DNA of 64,000 nucleotides, taken from contig NZ_CP128362.1 in NCBI RefSeq assembly GCF_034274695.1, positions 8,372,501 to 8,436,500 of the forward strand. Direction: 5' to 3'. Position 1 is the first letter of the stretch, and every line of letters begins with the position of its first letter. Positions 16,396 to 23,797 of this stretch are shown here, one piece after another. The position numbers were made by a program, and so were the translations under genes. This DNA comes from Chitinophaga sp. LS1. GTDB taxonomy: Bacteria > Bacteroidota > Bacteroidia > Chitinophagales > Chitinophagaceae. The notes beneath the pieces were generated by a model. It worked only from the letters and a program-made list of their open reading frames with translations. It was not told the origin of the DNA and ran no database searches.

Positions 16396-16654
16396 TAAAG
16401 TATGCGGGGGGTAAGGAAAAAAGATACACGGATGTAGGTTTTAGAAGGACGGATTATTTATAGAATAAATGATTTAAAGTTTGTATCTTTCAACAAGAAG
16501 ATAGAGGCATTCGTAAATACATATATTAAATGCCTGCCATTAACCTACCATTTGTACCACGGCATAAGCAGATAAGTAAGGAAACCCACAAACCCCTTAT
16601 CCAGAAAAAATTATAGCTTTTAAATAATATCCATTAATACTTAAATCCGTTTTT

Positions 16655-16819
16655 ATGAAGAATGCAAAAAACATTGAACAGAAAAAGAAAGCAACTCTAA
16701 ACAAGGTAGTTATTTCCTCATTTATTAAATCTCAGGCAAGCAGAAAAAGGATTAATGAGAATTTTAGTGTCATAGATACATTGACTTCCATTAATTGCCA
16801 ATCTGCATTAACTCAATAA
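16655..16819 (+). CDS. Lanthipeptide-like precursor peptide 1
   Basis: 54 residues, start ATG at 16655. The Lys/Asn/Gln-rich leader MKNAKNIEQKKKATLNKVVI carries the TLNKVxIS block that resembles the class I lanthipeptide leaders reported from Bacteroidota (basic run, then L-x-L/L-N-K, then I-S/I-A). The C-terminal part ends in FSVIDTLTSINCQSALTQ, with one Cys and several Ser/Thr. With a single Cys only one (methyl)lanthionine ring could form, if it is modified at all. The first 26 residues match precursor 2 almost exactly while the tails differ, as expected for leader and core. No LanB-type dehydratase is present in the window. Confidence 0.75.
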   Translation: MKNAKNIEQKKKATLNKVVISSFIKSQASRKRINENFSVIDTLTSINCQSALTQ

Positions 16820-16848
16820 TAGTATAGAAATCTATTGCTTATACTTGG

Positions 16849-16875
16849 GGATAACGCTTCGTTATTGCGCTATCC
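16849..16875 (+). terminator. Weak hairpin between precursor genes 1 and 2
   Basis: GGATAACGC (16849-16857) pairs with GCGCTATCC (16867-16875) at 8 of 9 positions. An alternative smaller stem, ATAACG-CTT-CGTTAT, is also possible. There is no T-run. It occupies the same position as the strong hairpin after precursor 2, so it looks like a decayed copy that would let transcription continue into gene 2. Confidence 0.4.
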
Positions 16876-16927
16876 ATATACCTTTATTGTTTTCAATCAT
16901 CTTCTATTAATACTTAAATCCGTTTTT

Positions 16928-17089
16928 ATGAAGAATGCAAAAAACATTGAACAGAAAAAGAAAGTAACTCTAAACAAGGTGATTATTTCCTTATTTACTA
17001 AATCTCCGGTAGGAAAGAATGCAATGAACGCGGCTTCAACAATTGATACAATGACATCTAGTAATTGTAATACTACAATAACTAAGTAA
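16928..17089 (+). CDS. Lanthipeptide-like precursor peptide 2
   Basis: 53 residues, start ATG at 16928; the frame is open upstream to 16835, but the duplicated start context shows that 16928 is the start. Leader MKNAKNIEQKKKVTLNKVII is shared with precursor 1. The tail ends in STIDTMTSSNCNTTITK: one Cys, and many Thr/Ser on both sides of it. The I-D-T-x-T-S-x-N-C block is common to precursors 1 and 2, and a close variant occurs in 3. A strong terminator follows 30 bp downstream. Confidence 0.75.
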   Translation: MKNAKNIEQKKKVTLNKVIISLFTKSPVGKNAMNAASTIDTMTSSNCNTTITK

Positions 17090-17119
17090 TAGCTTAGGTA
17101 TTTATTGTTTATGCTTTGG

Positions 17120-17150
17120 GGTAGCGCTTTTATGAGGCGCTACCTTTTTT
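17120..17150 (+). terminator. Intrinsic terminator after precursor 2
   Basis: GGTAGCGC (17120-17127), 9-nt loop, GCGCTACC (17137-17144), then six T. Confidence 0.8.
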
Positions 17151-17397
17151 ATAAAAAAATGCGAATAACATAGTATAATATCCCATCCTTCTTCCCATAT
17201 TCCAATAAAACGCCCCTATCATTATTTCTTATTTTCCCCTTGAATTTTTTCAAAAATATTACACCGATTTGCATTTTCCATATACAGATTTACCCATTTC
17301 TGGGAGTTACCCTTTCTTCTTTTCCGTATACACGATAACGATAGAAAAAATCTTTGTAAATCCACGTCCTGCGTAGATTCCCTGCGCAGTTACCCTC

Positions 17398-17405
17398 TAA
17401 TTTTG
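17398..17405 (+). promoter_or_regulatory. Candidate -7 box for precursor 3
   Basis: TAATTTTG matches TAnnTTTG exactly and lies 28 bp upstream of the ATG at 17434. No clear -33 TTTG is present. A terminator separates this gene from precursor 2, so a separate promoter is needed. Confidence 0.4.
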
Positions 17406-17433
17406 TCACTGTAATCCCTAATAATTGTGAAAT

Positions 17434-17604
17434 ATGAAACAGACCCAAAAGAACACCCCAAAGAAAACGTTGACCCTAAACAAAGTAAAGATATCCATGT
17501 TTACTAACAACGTTGTTAACACCAAGAATGGCAACAAAAATCCATTCTTTTCCGTTGTAGACACAACCGGTTCATTAAACTGCTTCCCTTCTGTAACAAA
17601 ATAA
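17434..17604 (+). CDS. Lanthipeptide-like precursor peptide 3
   Basis: 56 residues. The leader MKQTQKNTPKKTLTLNKVKI is diverged from genes 1 and 2 at the DNA level, yet keeps TLNKVxIS-(M/x)-F-T. The tail ends in FFSVVDTTGSLNCFPSVTK: again D-T-x-(T/G)-S-x-N-C, with one Cys. Conservation of this pattern despite DNA divergence argues that it is selected and that all three are real genes. It has its own terminator (17669-17729). An overlapping 68-codon frame on the other strand is a shadow. Confidence 0.75.
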   Translation: MKQTQKNTPKKTLTLNKVKISMFTNNVVNTKNGNKNPFFSVVDTTGSLNCFPSVTK

Positions 17605-17668
17605 TTACACGGGGGGACAAGCACAATAAAAAAAACGGTTTTGTAATTCCAGATTTTGTTTAATTTTC

Positions 17669-17729
17669 AAGGCTGAACTAAAAAACCTTCTGGTCGAAGG
17701 TCTCTTTTAGGACAGCCTTTTTTATTTTT
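17669..17729 (+). terminator. Long stepped hairpin terminator after precursor 3
   Basis: Three paired blocks in order: AAGGCTG (17669-17675)/CAGCCTT (17713-17719), CTAAAA (17678-17683)/TTTTAG (17705-17710), ACCTTC (17685-17690)/GAAGGT (17696-17701), loop TGGTC. T-rich tail TTTTTATTTTT. The tail also contains TATTTTTG (17723-17730), a perfect -7 box match, 34 bp upstream of the S41 gene. Confidence 0.85.
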
Positions 17730-17763
17730 GTACCTGTGCTCTATTAAAACCCTTAAAAATTAC

Positions 17764-19221
17764 ATGTTTAATTATCCAGCGATCATCCGCTTGTTTGCTC
17801 TATATCTTTTATTGAACCTGTTTTACCTGCCGCTAACCCACGGACAAACGAAGTCCTGTAATTGCAGGAATAATTTTGACGAAGTAGTTGCCAAAGTAGA
17901 ACATAACTATCCGGGATATCCTATTAAAATTACTGCCGCAAATGCAGCTGCTTTTGAACAATATACAGACAGCATCAGAAATATTGCTGATACGGCCAAT
18001 GCCGTTACCTGTTTTTCTATTTTGCAATCATGGACAGGCTATTTTAAAGATAGGCACCTTACACTCGTTTTTAAAGATATTCCTGAAAATAAGGACCTGA
18101 TCAATCAGATATTTTCCAATGGCGAGAGCTTCCCGCTTTCGAAAGATTCTTTGGTAAAAAAATGGGCTACCGCTCCAGACTATCCTCTGGAAGGCATATG
18201 GACCTTAAGCGGAATGTATGATGTGGCAGTTATAAAAAAGGATTATGGCTACAAGGGGATCATTTTAAAAGGTGATAATAAGTACTGGAAACCGGGACAG
18301 GTTAAATTTGAGCTTCAACCTGATGGAAACAGGACATGGAAGGCTACCCAGTACAATCAGTACCATATAAAGGATACATTCACCGCTTATGTGGATGAAG
18401 CGGCTTTCATCATGGATCTCAAAAGCTATAAGTGGGAGAAAATCTTCCCCGGTCAACCCGGTCAGAAATCAATTCCTGCCGATAGTTTCTATTTTTCAAA
18501 AACAGATAGTAACAACGCTATATTAAGATTACCAAGCTTTGAGCTACCTTATAAACCTCTCATTGATAGCCTGATTACAAACAATTTCCATACGATTACT
18601 CATACCCCGCACCTCATTGTGGACATAAGGGGGAACTATGGAGGATATAACCTCTGCTTCGAAAAATTAATCCCCCTGCTTTATACAAATCCTATTATTA
18701 CACAGGGCCCTGTAGTCAGGGCAACGGCCGAAAACATCCGGTTGTATGAGGTTATGTTAAAAAGTCCACTATTCCCTGATGATAAAAAGGCTCCTTTTAT
18801 CAGGATGCTAAAAAATTTAAAGAAAAATAAAAATGGTTATTACCAACCTCCGGCAGACACAACCACTTTCCCCCAGGTGTATGCGCAACCTGAAAAAGTA
18901 GGATTTCTAATGGATGAAGGCTGTGCCAGCGCGACAGAATTATTAATTTTGGACGCAAAACAAAGTAAAAAAGTAACTTTGTTTGGAAAGCGGTCAGCTG
19001 GAATAGTGGATTATTTAAATCTGGTAGCACCAAGGTCTTTGTCCTGCTCCCGTTTTTTACTCTGGATACCCACTGCCAGATTAGCCACCGTGCCACAACA
19101 TCCTATTGATAACACCGGTATTTTGCCAGACGTTGAAATTCCTCATCATGAGAATTGGGTCAACTATGTGCAGCAATACCTGGAAAACCTGGATATAAAA
19201 ATTGCCAATTCTTCAAAATAA
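17764..19221 (+). CDS. S41-family peptidase-like secreted protein
   Basis: 485 residues from the ATG at 17764; the frame extends to a TTG at 17728, but the hydrophobic signal peptide (FALYLLLNLFYLPLTHG) begins properly at the ATG and is followed by QTKSCNCRNNFDEV. The C-terminal half has S41 features: LIVDIRGNYGGYN, a predicted nucleophile S389 in DEGCASATELLI, then VTLFGKRSAGIVDY and PDVEIP. The Lys general base of CtpA/Prc-type enzymes is not at its usual place after the G..(T/S).G motif, as in some other S41 subfamilies. No PDZ domain is evident. It lies between the precursor genes and a LytS/LytTR pair and has the AT-rich composition of the precursors. Confidence 0.82.
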   Translation: MFNYPAIIRLFALYLLLNLFYLPLTHGQTKSCNCRNNFDEVVAKVEHNYPGYPIKITAANAAAFEQYTDSIRNIADTANAVTCFSILQSWTGYFKDRHLTLVFKDIPENKDLINQIFSNGESFPLSKDSLVKKWATAPDYPLEGIWTLSGMYDVAVIKKDYGYKGIILKGDNKYWKPGQVKFELQPDGNRTWKATQYNQYHIKDTFTAYVDEAAFIMDLKSYKWEKIFPGQPGQKSIPADSFYFSKTDSNNAILRLPSFELPYKPLIDSLITNNFHTITHTPHLIVDIRGNYGGYNLCFEKLIPLLYTNPIITQGPVVRATAENIRLYEVMLKSPLFPDDKKAPFIRMLKNLKKNKNGYYQPPADTTTFPQVYAQPEKVGFLMDEGCASATELLILDAKQSKKVTLFGKRSAGIVDYLNLVAPRSLSCSRFLLWIPTARLATVPQHPIDNTGILPDVEIPHHENWVNYVQQYLENLDIKIANSSK

Positions 19222-19252
19222 AAAGGTTTCGATCCAAAAAGCAATCTCTAAA

Positions 19253-20323
19253 ATGCTACTGCATGTGGGGATATGGATTTTGTATGCAGCCCTGCAGGTT
19301 GTAGCAACTGGTATGCCGCTGTCTAACATGTTGCCAGTCTTTATAGTAACCTCTGCATTATTTGCCTTGCTATCTGTCGTTTTTTATGGGAATGCAGAAT
19401 TGCTATTACCACGAACATTGGAAAAAAGTAAAAAGACACTTTGGATCATTGGCATAACATGCTTCTTTGTCTATGTTATGCTAACCCGGTACGTTCTTCT
19501 ATATAAGCTTTATCCTGCCGCATATCATATTCCGGCTCCTTCTTTTGAATTTCTCACACTTGTTACTGCTTCACTTTGGTGGTGGTTTCAAGCCATTGCC
19601 CTTTCTACCGCATACTGGTTTTTTAAAGTATCCATTAATAGAGAAAGAAAAATTAACTTACAAAAAGAAGAAATCAACCGTAAGGAAAGAGAACAACTGC
19701 AACTCAAACAGGAAAAACTGGAACTCGAAGTCGCCTACCTCCGCGCCCAGATCAATCCACACTTCCTCTTCAACACCCTCGGATATTTCTACAATAAAAC
19801 CGCCAACTCCCACCCGGACGTAGCCGAAGGCATCGCCGCCCTTACCAATATCATGCGCTCTTCGCTAAAGAAAAAAGGCCCCGACGGCATGGTCTCCTTA
19901 GAAGAAGAAATCGAACACATCGAAAGCCTGATCAGTATCTACTATATGCGTTTCAATAACAATATCCATATTGAATACAGCAGACCTGACAACCTGCATG
20001 GCCAACGAATACTGCCACACATCCTCATCACACTGGTAGAAAACGCTTTCAAACACGGGGAACTGCACAACGCCGCTTACCCGCTGAAAATAAAGCTCAC
20101 TTTAGATGACAATGGCATCTATTTCTGTATCAACAACAAAAAACGAATAGGTCCAAAAGAAATCTCCAATGGCATCGGCATGGAATACGTGCAGCGCCAG
20201 CTGGACAACACCTATCCTAAAAAATATTCCTTTGATATAAAAGATACGGACCTGTTTTATAGCCTGTCCTTGCATATTGCTACCACCGAAATTACCCTAC
20301 ATGATCAACTGTTATATAATTGA
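19253..20323 (+). CDS. LytS/YehU-type sensor histidine kinase
   Basis: 356 residues from the ATG at 19253. The frame is open from a TTG at 19202 inside the S41 gene, which is the alternative start. Four TM helices lie in about 1-125 (MLLHVGIWILYAALQVVATG, ..VFIVTSALFALLSVVFYG, LWIIGITCFFVYVML, FLTLVTASLWWWFQAIALS), then a charged coiled-coil linker. The His_kinase domain follows with H170 in RAQINPHFLFNTLGYF, the N-box LITLVENAFKHG and a short G-box GIGMEYVQRQLDNTYP. It overlaps the response-regulator gene by 23 bp. The membrane half is AT-rich like the S41 gene, whereas the kinase half from about 19.7 kb is GC-richer like core genes. Confidence 0.92.
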   Translation: MLLHVGIWILYAALQVVATGMPLSNMLPVFIVTSALFALLSVVFYGNAELLLPRTLEKSKKTLWIIGITCFFVYVMLTRYVLLYKLYPAAYHIPAPSFEFLTLVTASLWWWFQAIALSTAYWFFKVSINRERKINLQKEEINRKEREQLQLKQEKLELEVAYLRAQINPHFLFNTLGYFYNKTANSHPDVAEGIAALTNIMRSSLKKKGPDGMVSLEEEIEHIESLISIYYMRFNNNIHIEYSRPDNLHGQRILPHILITLVENAFKHGELHNAAYPLKIKLTLDDNGIYFCINNKKRIGPKEISNGIGMEYVQRQLDNTYPKKYSFDIKDTDLFYSLSLHIATTEITLHDQLLYN

Positions 20324-21038
20324 CGACGAACAACACGCCATAGACCTGCTAACGGGTTATGTACAACGTACCCCCTTCCTGAAACTGGTAGGTAGTACCA
20401 CCGAAGCCCTCGATGCGATCAAAGTGATCAGTAATGAAAAAGTAGACCTGGTATTCCTGGATATTCACATGCCCAGCATATCCGGTATCGACCTGCTGAA
20501 AATCTTTAACAACCAGACCAAAGTCGTTCTCACCACCGCCTATAGCGAATACGCCATGGACGGTTATGAACACGACGTAGTCGACTACCTCCTCAAACCC
20601 ATCACCTACCAGCGCTTTCTGAAAGCCGCACAGAAAACACTGAACATGTTCCAAACCATGTATGTGACCAAAGGTGAAAGCAATGAAAAGGTAGAACCCG
20701 AAGTAGACTACCTGTTTGTAAAATCAGAACATAAGGGTAAACAGATCAAAGTCAATTTCAACGATATCGATTATATAGAAGGACTGAAAAACTATGTCGC
20801 TTTTCATTGTGATAAGGAAAAGATTCTGGCCTTGCTGAAGATGAAAGACCTGGAGCAAACCCTGCCCCCACGGCAGTTCGCCCGAATTCACAACTCCTTC
20901 ATCATCTCCCTGAACAGGATCGTTTCTGTAGATGGTAACCAGGTCATCCTGCGCAAACCAGATCAGCAAACGGTAGCCCTGCCAATCGGCATTACGTTCA
21001 AGCAACCTTTCTTTGATATGATCAAATTAAATAAGTAA
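20301..21038 (+). CDS. LytTR-family response regulator
   Basis: 245 residues from the ATG at 20301 (the upstream TTG at 20277 would extend it inside the kinase gene). Receiver domain with acidic D8/D9, phospho-acceptor D54 in VFLDIHMPSISG, TTAYSEYAMDG and KPITYQRF. LytTR DNA-binding domain in about 140-245 (DYIEGLKNYVAFHC, RIHNSFIISLNRI). Translationally coupled to the upstream histidine kinase. It is a candidate regulator of the adjacent peptide genes, by location only. A bidirectional hairpin follows. Confidence 0.94.
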   Translation: MINCYIIDDEQHAIDLLTGYVQRTPFLKLVGSTTEALDAIKVISNEKVDLVFLDIHMPSISGIDLLKIFNNQTKVVLTTAYSEYAMDGYEHDVVDYLLKPITYQRFLKAAQKTLNMFQTMYVTKGESNEKVEPEVDYLFVKSEHKGKQIKVNFNDIDYIEGLKNYVAFHCDKEKILALLKMKDLEQTLPPRQFARIHNSFIISLNRIVSVDGNQVILRKPDQQTVALPIGITFKQPFFDMIKLNK

Positions 21039-21145
21039 GCGGGTATTTTACTTCAAAACGCCCCTTCTCTAAAAATGATACGGTGGCAAAGTAAAATCAC
21101 TCAAAAAGCATAAATGGAATCTACTTCCAACAGATATCCAAAATG

Positions 21146-21179
21146 AAAAAGGTGTATCAAAAGTTTGATACACCCTTTT
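21146..21179. terminator. Bidirectional terminator
   Basis: GGTGTATCAAA (21151-21161) and TTTGATACACC (21164-21174), with A-run upstream and CTTTTC downstream. It separates the convergent response-regulator and beta-barrel genes. Confidence 0.75.
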
Positions 21180-21221
21180 CGGTACTTAATTGACGACCTC
21201 CTCAAAACGGATCGTCCCCCA

Positions 21222-23621
21222 TTAATTTGATTGAATCCGTTTCTTTTCTTTTTCAATACCCGTTTGTCTTTCCGTTCTTGGCTTTATCTTACTATTACCG
21301 AACCGGTATGTAAAACTCAGCATCGCAAAGCGGGAGTCAAATAAAAAATGCTGGCGGATATTTACCTGCTGGTAATCCGACGCTAATGTAAATTGCTGTC
21401 CCCTGAAAATATCGTTCACACTCAGCTTGAGCGTTCCTTTGTTCTTCAATACATTTCTTTGTACCCCTGTATTCAACACAAAATAACTGGTCAGCGCACC
21501 CAGGCCCGTATTAGATCTGGATGAATAAATCGCATTCAGCTCCAGCGTAAAAAGACGGGGAATACTAAAGGTATTATTTGAAATCACATATGCTCCGGGT
21601 TTTGACTTTGGCAATGTGATGTCGTCGTAATCGTAGTGCATGTAGTAGAGCTGAACGGAGTTCATCGTATTCCACCACTTCGTCAAAGCAGTCGAATATG
21701 TAACGCTCAGATTGTAGTTATCAAAACGAGTCACGTTTTGATAAGTGGTAATCAGCACCTTGTTGGGCCCCGCTTTGTACACACCGGCAATCACATCGTT
21801 GGTACGGGAGATGCTGAGTGTCGTAAATAACCGCTGTTTCCAGGAATGTGATAACTCTACAGAAGTGCTATTCTGTGGATTCAGGGCCGGGTTGCCCTGG
21901 AAGTAATAATACTTGCTCCGGAAGAACAGGAACGGATTTACATATTCATACTGGGGCCGGTCAATACTCCTTCTTACAGACAGACCAAACCGCTGCGATG
22001 CAGAAGCTTTGTATTGCAGGGTAAAACCGGGGTAAACCCCGGTATAGTCCTTTGTGAACAAACTTGAATTCGTAATACTGTTTCCCTTTACATGGGTGTT
22101 CTCTACCCGCACACCTGCCTGCAACACCCATTTCTTAAACTGGTTATGATAATTGATGTACCCTGCATTGACATTTTCATCATAGATGAAATGGTTAGTC
22201 TTTGTGGCATCGTTCACCCAGGTATCATTATCCAGCACTTCCCAACGGATGTCGCTGTCTGTTTTTACAAAGACGGTCTTCAAACCGGCATCAAAGACGC
22301 CTATCTTAGTAGGTCGGGTAAAATCAGCCGATACGGAACGGATGGCCACAGATACGGGAGAGCTGTTGCGAATCACATAAGGCATCTGGTACACCTTCAT
22401 CTGGGTATCCAGGTAAGCGGTGTTGAAATTGTCTTTCCAGCGCTGATCGTAATAAGCATAGTCACCATTGATGGAGAGCTGGGTGCCGGTACTGTCAAAG
22501 TTATGCTGGTAAAACAGGTTGGCTGAATAGTTATTGATATTGGCATGCCCGAGGGTATGCATATTCAGCAGGGAATCAAAAGGGGCTGACTGACTGGCGT
22601 GGAACATGGTCTGGTCTATGCCATCTCTGTCACGACCCAGGAAGTTCCCTTTCAGATCCAGGCCTATGTTGTTTTTTTTATTGATTGTATAGCTGATGCC
22701 CGCATTGACATTATGGACATCCTTTTTGCGTACTTCGTAATTTCCCTCATCTATATATTCTGCATCCAGGATACGGGCTGTATGAACGTCGTAGAACTGT
22801 TCGTTTCGCTGGTAATTGTAGTTTCCGTAAATGTTCACATTATCATTGCGGTAGTTCAGGTCTCCACCGGCGGTGTAACGACCGTAACGACCTCCGCCTC
22901 CTCCTACATTCAGGCTACCGTTGGTACCGGATTTACCTGACTTTTTCAACTTAATGTTGATAATAGCCGAAGCGGCGGCATCGTATTTTACAGACGGGTT
23001 AGCGATCAGTTCTATTTTGTCAACCGCGTTGGAAGCAGTGGAAAGCAATAGATTTTTGAGCATAGCGGCGGTAAAATAAGACGGACGATCGTTGACGTAA
23101 ACCATGACCTTCTTTCCGTTGAGGGTAATGGAACCATCATCGTCCAGTCTCACACCTGGCGATCGGCGGAGGAGTTCCTCCAATGTATTGCCGGTAGCGA
23201 GTGGACTCTCGGCTACATGAATGATCATTTTGTCGGCAGTTTGCTCAATGAGTGGCTTCAGGGCCGTCACCTGGTGGGTGTTCAGATCGTAAGAGACCGA
23301 TAGCATGCCAATAGCAGGCAGCACCAGGGATTGGGTACTCAGTTGAAACGGGCCGGTCGTTTTGTCGCGATAGCCAAGGTATTTCACCTGGAGGCTATAG
23401 CTACCCGGTTTCAGGTTTTCGAAATTGAAATTACCCTCTTTGTCAGTCTGGGTAACTTGCCTGATGGTATCTGAGAGTAATAATACCATGGCAAATGGCA
23501 GATTTTGGTTGCTGAGGGTATCGGTTATTTTGCCTGAAACGGATAGTCTGAGTGACTGTGCAGGCAAACGGACAGTGCTGCACAGACAAAAGAATAGTAC
23601 ACTCAGTTGTATCTGCTTCAT
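21222..23621 (-). CDS. Outer-membrane beta-barrel protein, TonB-receptor-like with carboxypeptidase-like N-domain
   Basis: 799 residues. Signal peptide (MKQIQLSVLFFCLCSTVRLPAQ), then a carboxypeptidase-regulatory-like beta-sandwich (SGKITDTLSNQNLPFAMVLL to LQVKYLGYRDKT). A plug-like region (LEELLRRSPGVRLDDDGSIT, GKKVMVYVNDRPSYFTA, DKIELIANPSVKYDAAASA) follows, then a long barrel with the family signature SVRRSIDRPQYEYVNPFLFF and LSFTYRFG near the end. This is the OMP_b-brl_3 (PF14905) group. No SusD partner is adjacent, so a nutrient cannot be assigned. It converges with the LytTR gene. Confidence 0.9.
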   Translation of the reverse strand: MKQIQLSVLFFCLCSTVRLPAQSLRLSVSGKITDTLSNQNLPFAMVLLLSDTIRQVTQTDKEGNFNFENLKPGSYSLQVKYLGYRDKTTGPFQLSTQSLVLPAIGMLSVSYDLNTHQVTALKPLIEQTADKMIIHVAESPLATGNTLEELLRRSPGVRLDDDGSITLNGKKVMVYVNDRPSYFTAAMLKNLLLSTASNAVDKIELIANPSVKYDAAASAIINIKLKKSGKSGTNGSLNVGGGGGRYGRYTAGGDLNYRNDNVNIYGNYNYQRNEQFYDVHTARILDAEYIDEGNYEVRKKDVHNVNAGISYTINKKNNIGLDLKGNFLGRDRDGIDQTMFHASQSAPFDSLLNMHTLGHANINNYSANLFYQHNFDSTGTQLSINGDYAYYDQRWKDNFNTAYLDTQMKVYQMPYVIRNSSPVSVAIRSVSADFTRPTKIGVFDAGLKTVFVKTDSDIRWEVLDNDTWVNDATKTNHFIYDENVNAGYINYHNQFKKWVLQAGVRVENTHVKGNSITNSSLFTKDYTGVYPGFTLQYKASASQRFGLSVRRSIDRPQYEYVNPFLFFRSKYYYFQGNPALNPQNSTSVELSHSWKQRLFTTLSISRTNDVIAGVYKAGPNKVLITTYQNVTRFDNYNLSVTYSTALTKWWNTMNSVQLYYMHYDYDDITLPKSKPGAYVISNNTFSIPRLFTLELNAIYSSRSNTGLGALTSYFVLNTGVQRNVLKNKGTLKLSVNDIFRGQQFTLASDYQQVNIRQHFLFDSRFAMLSFTYRFGNSKIKPRTERQTGIEKEKKRIQSN

Positions 23622-23642
23622 ATAGGGTTATTTATCACTTTA

Positions 23643-23650
23643 CAAACATA
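23643..23650 (-). promoter_or_regulatory. Candidate -7 box of the beta-barrel gene
   Basis: Minus-strand TATGTTTG matches TAnnTTTG, 22 bp upstream of the ATG at 23621. The -33 region has a T-run rather than TTTG. Confidence 0.4.
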
Positions 23651-23750
23651 AGGTTCAGGTTTGATGATTAAAAAATTATTACATCGATTCTTTGATTCTG
23701 GGGACAGATTATATGAAAAAAACATGTAACCTGGATGGGTAGAAAGCATA

Positions 23751-23785
23751 AAAAAAGGACCTTCCAAATGGAAGGCCCCTTTTTT
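23751..23785 (-). terminator. Terminator after yidC
   Basis: CTTCC (23761-23765), loop AAAT, GGAAG (23770-23774), extended by GG/CC pairs and A/T tracts. On the minus strand it ends in seven T, 12 bp after the yidC stop. Confidence 0.75.
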
Positions 23786-23797
23786 ATATCAATTTTC

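Larger units (their letters stand above)
16633..17006 (+). repeat. Direct duplication covering the leader region of precursor genes 1 and 2
   Basis: Bases 16633-16733 and 16906-17006 are near-identical over 101 bp (about five differences), with a period of 273 bp. The duplicated unit includes about 22 bp upstream of each ATG and the first 26 codons, after which the two genes diverge in the core-peptide part. This is a recent tandem duplication. Confidence 0.9.

Noticed and set aside
17418..17624. 68-codon minus-strand frame
   Set aside because: Antisense to precursor 3, which has the conserved leader and its own terminator.
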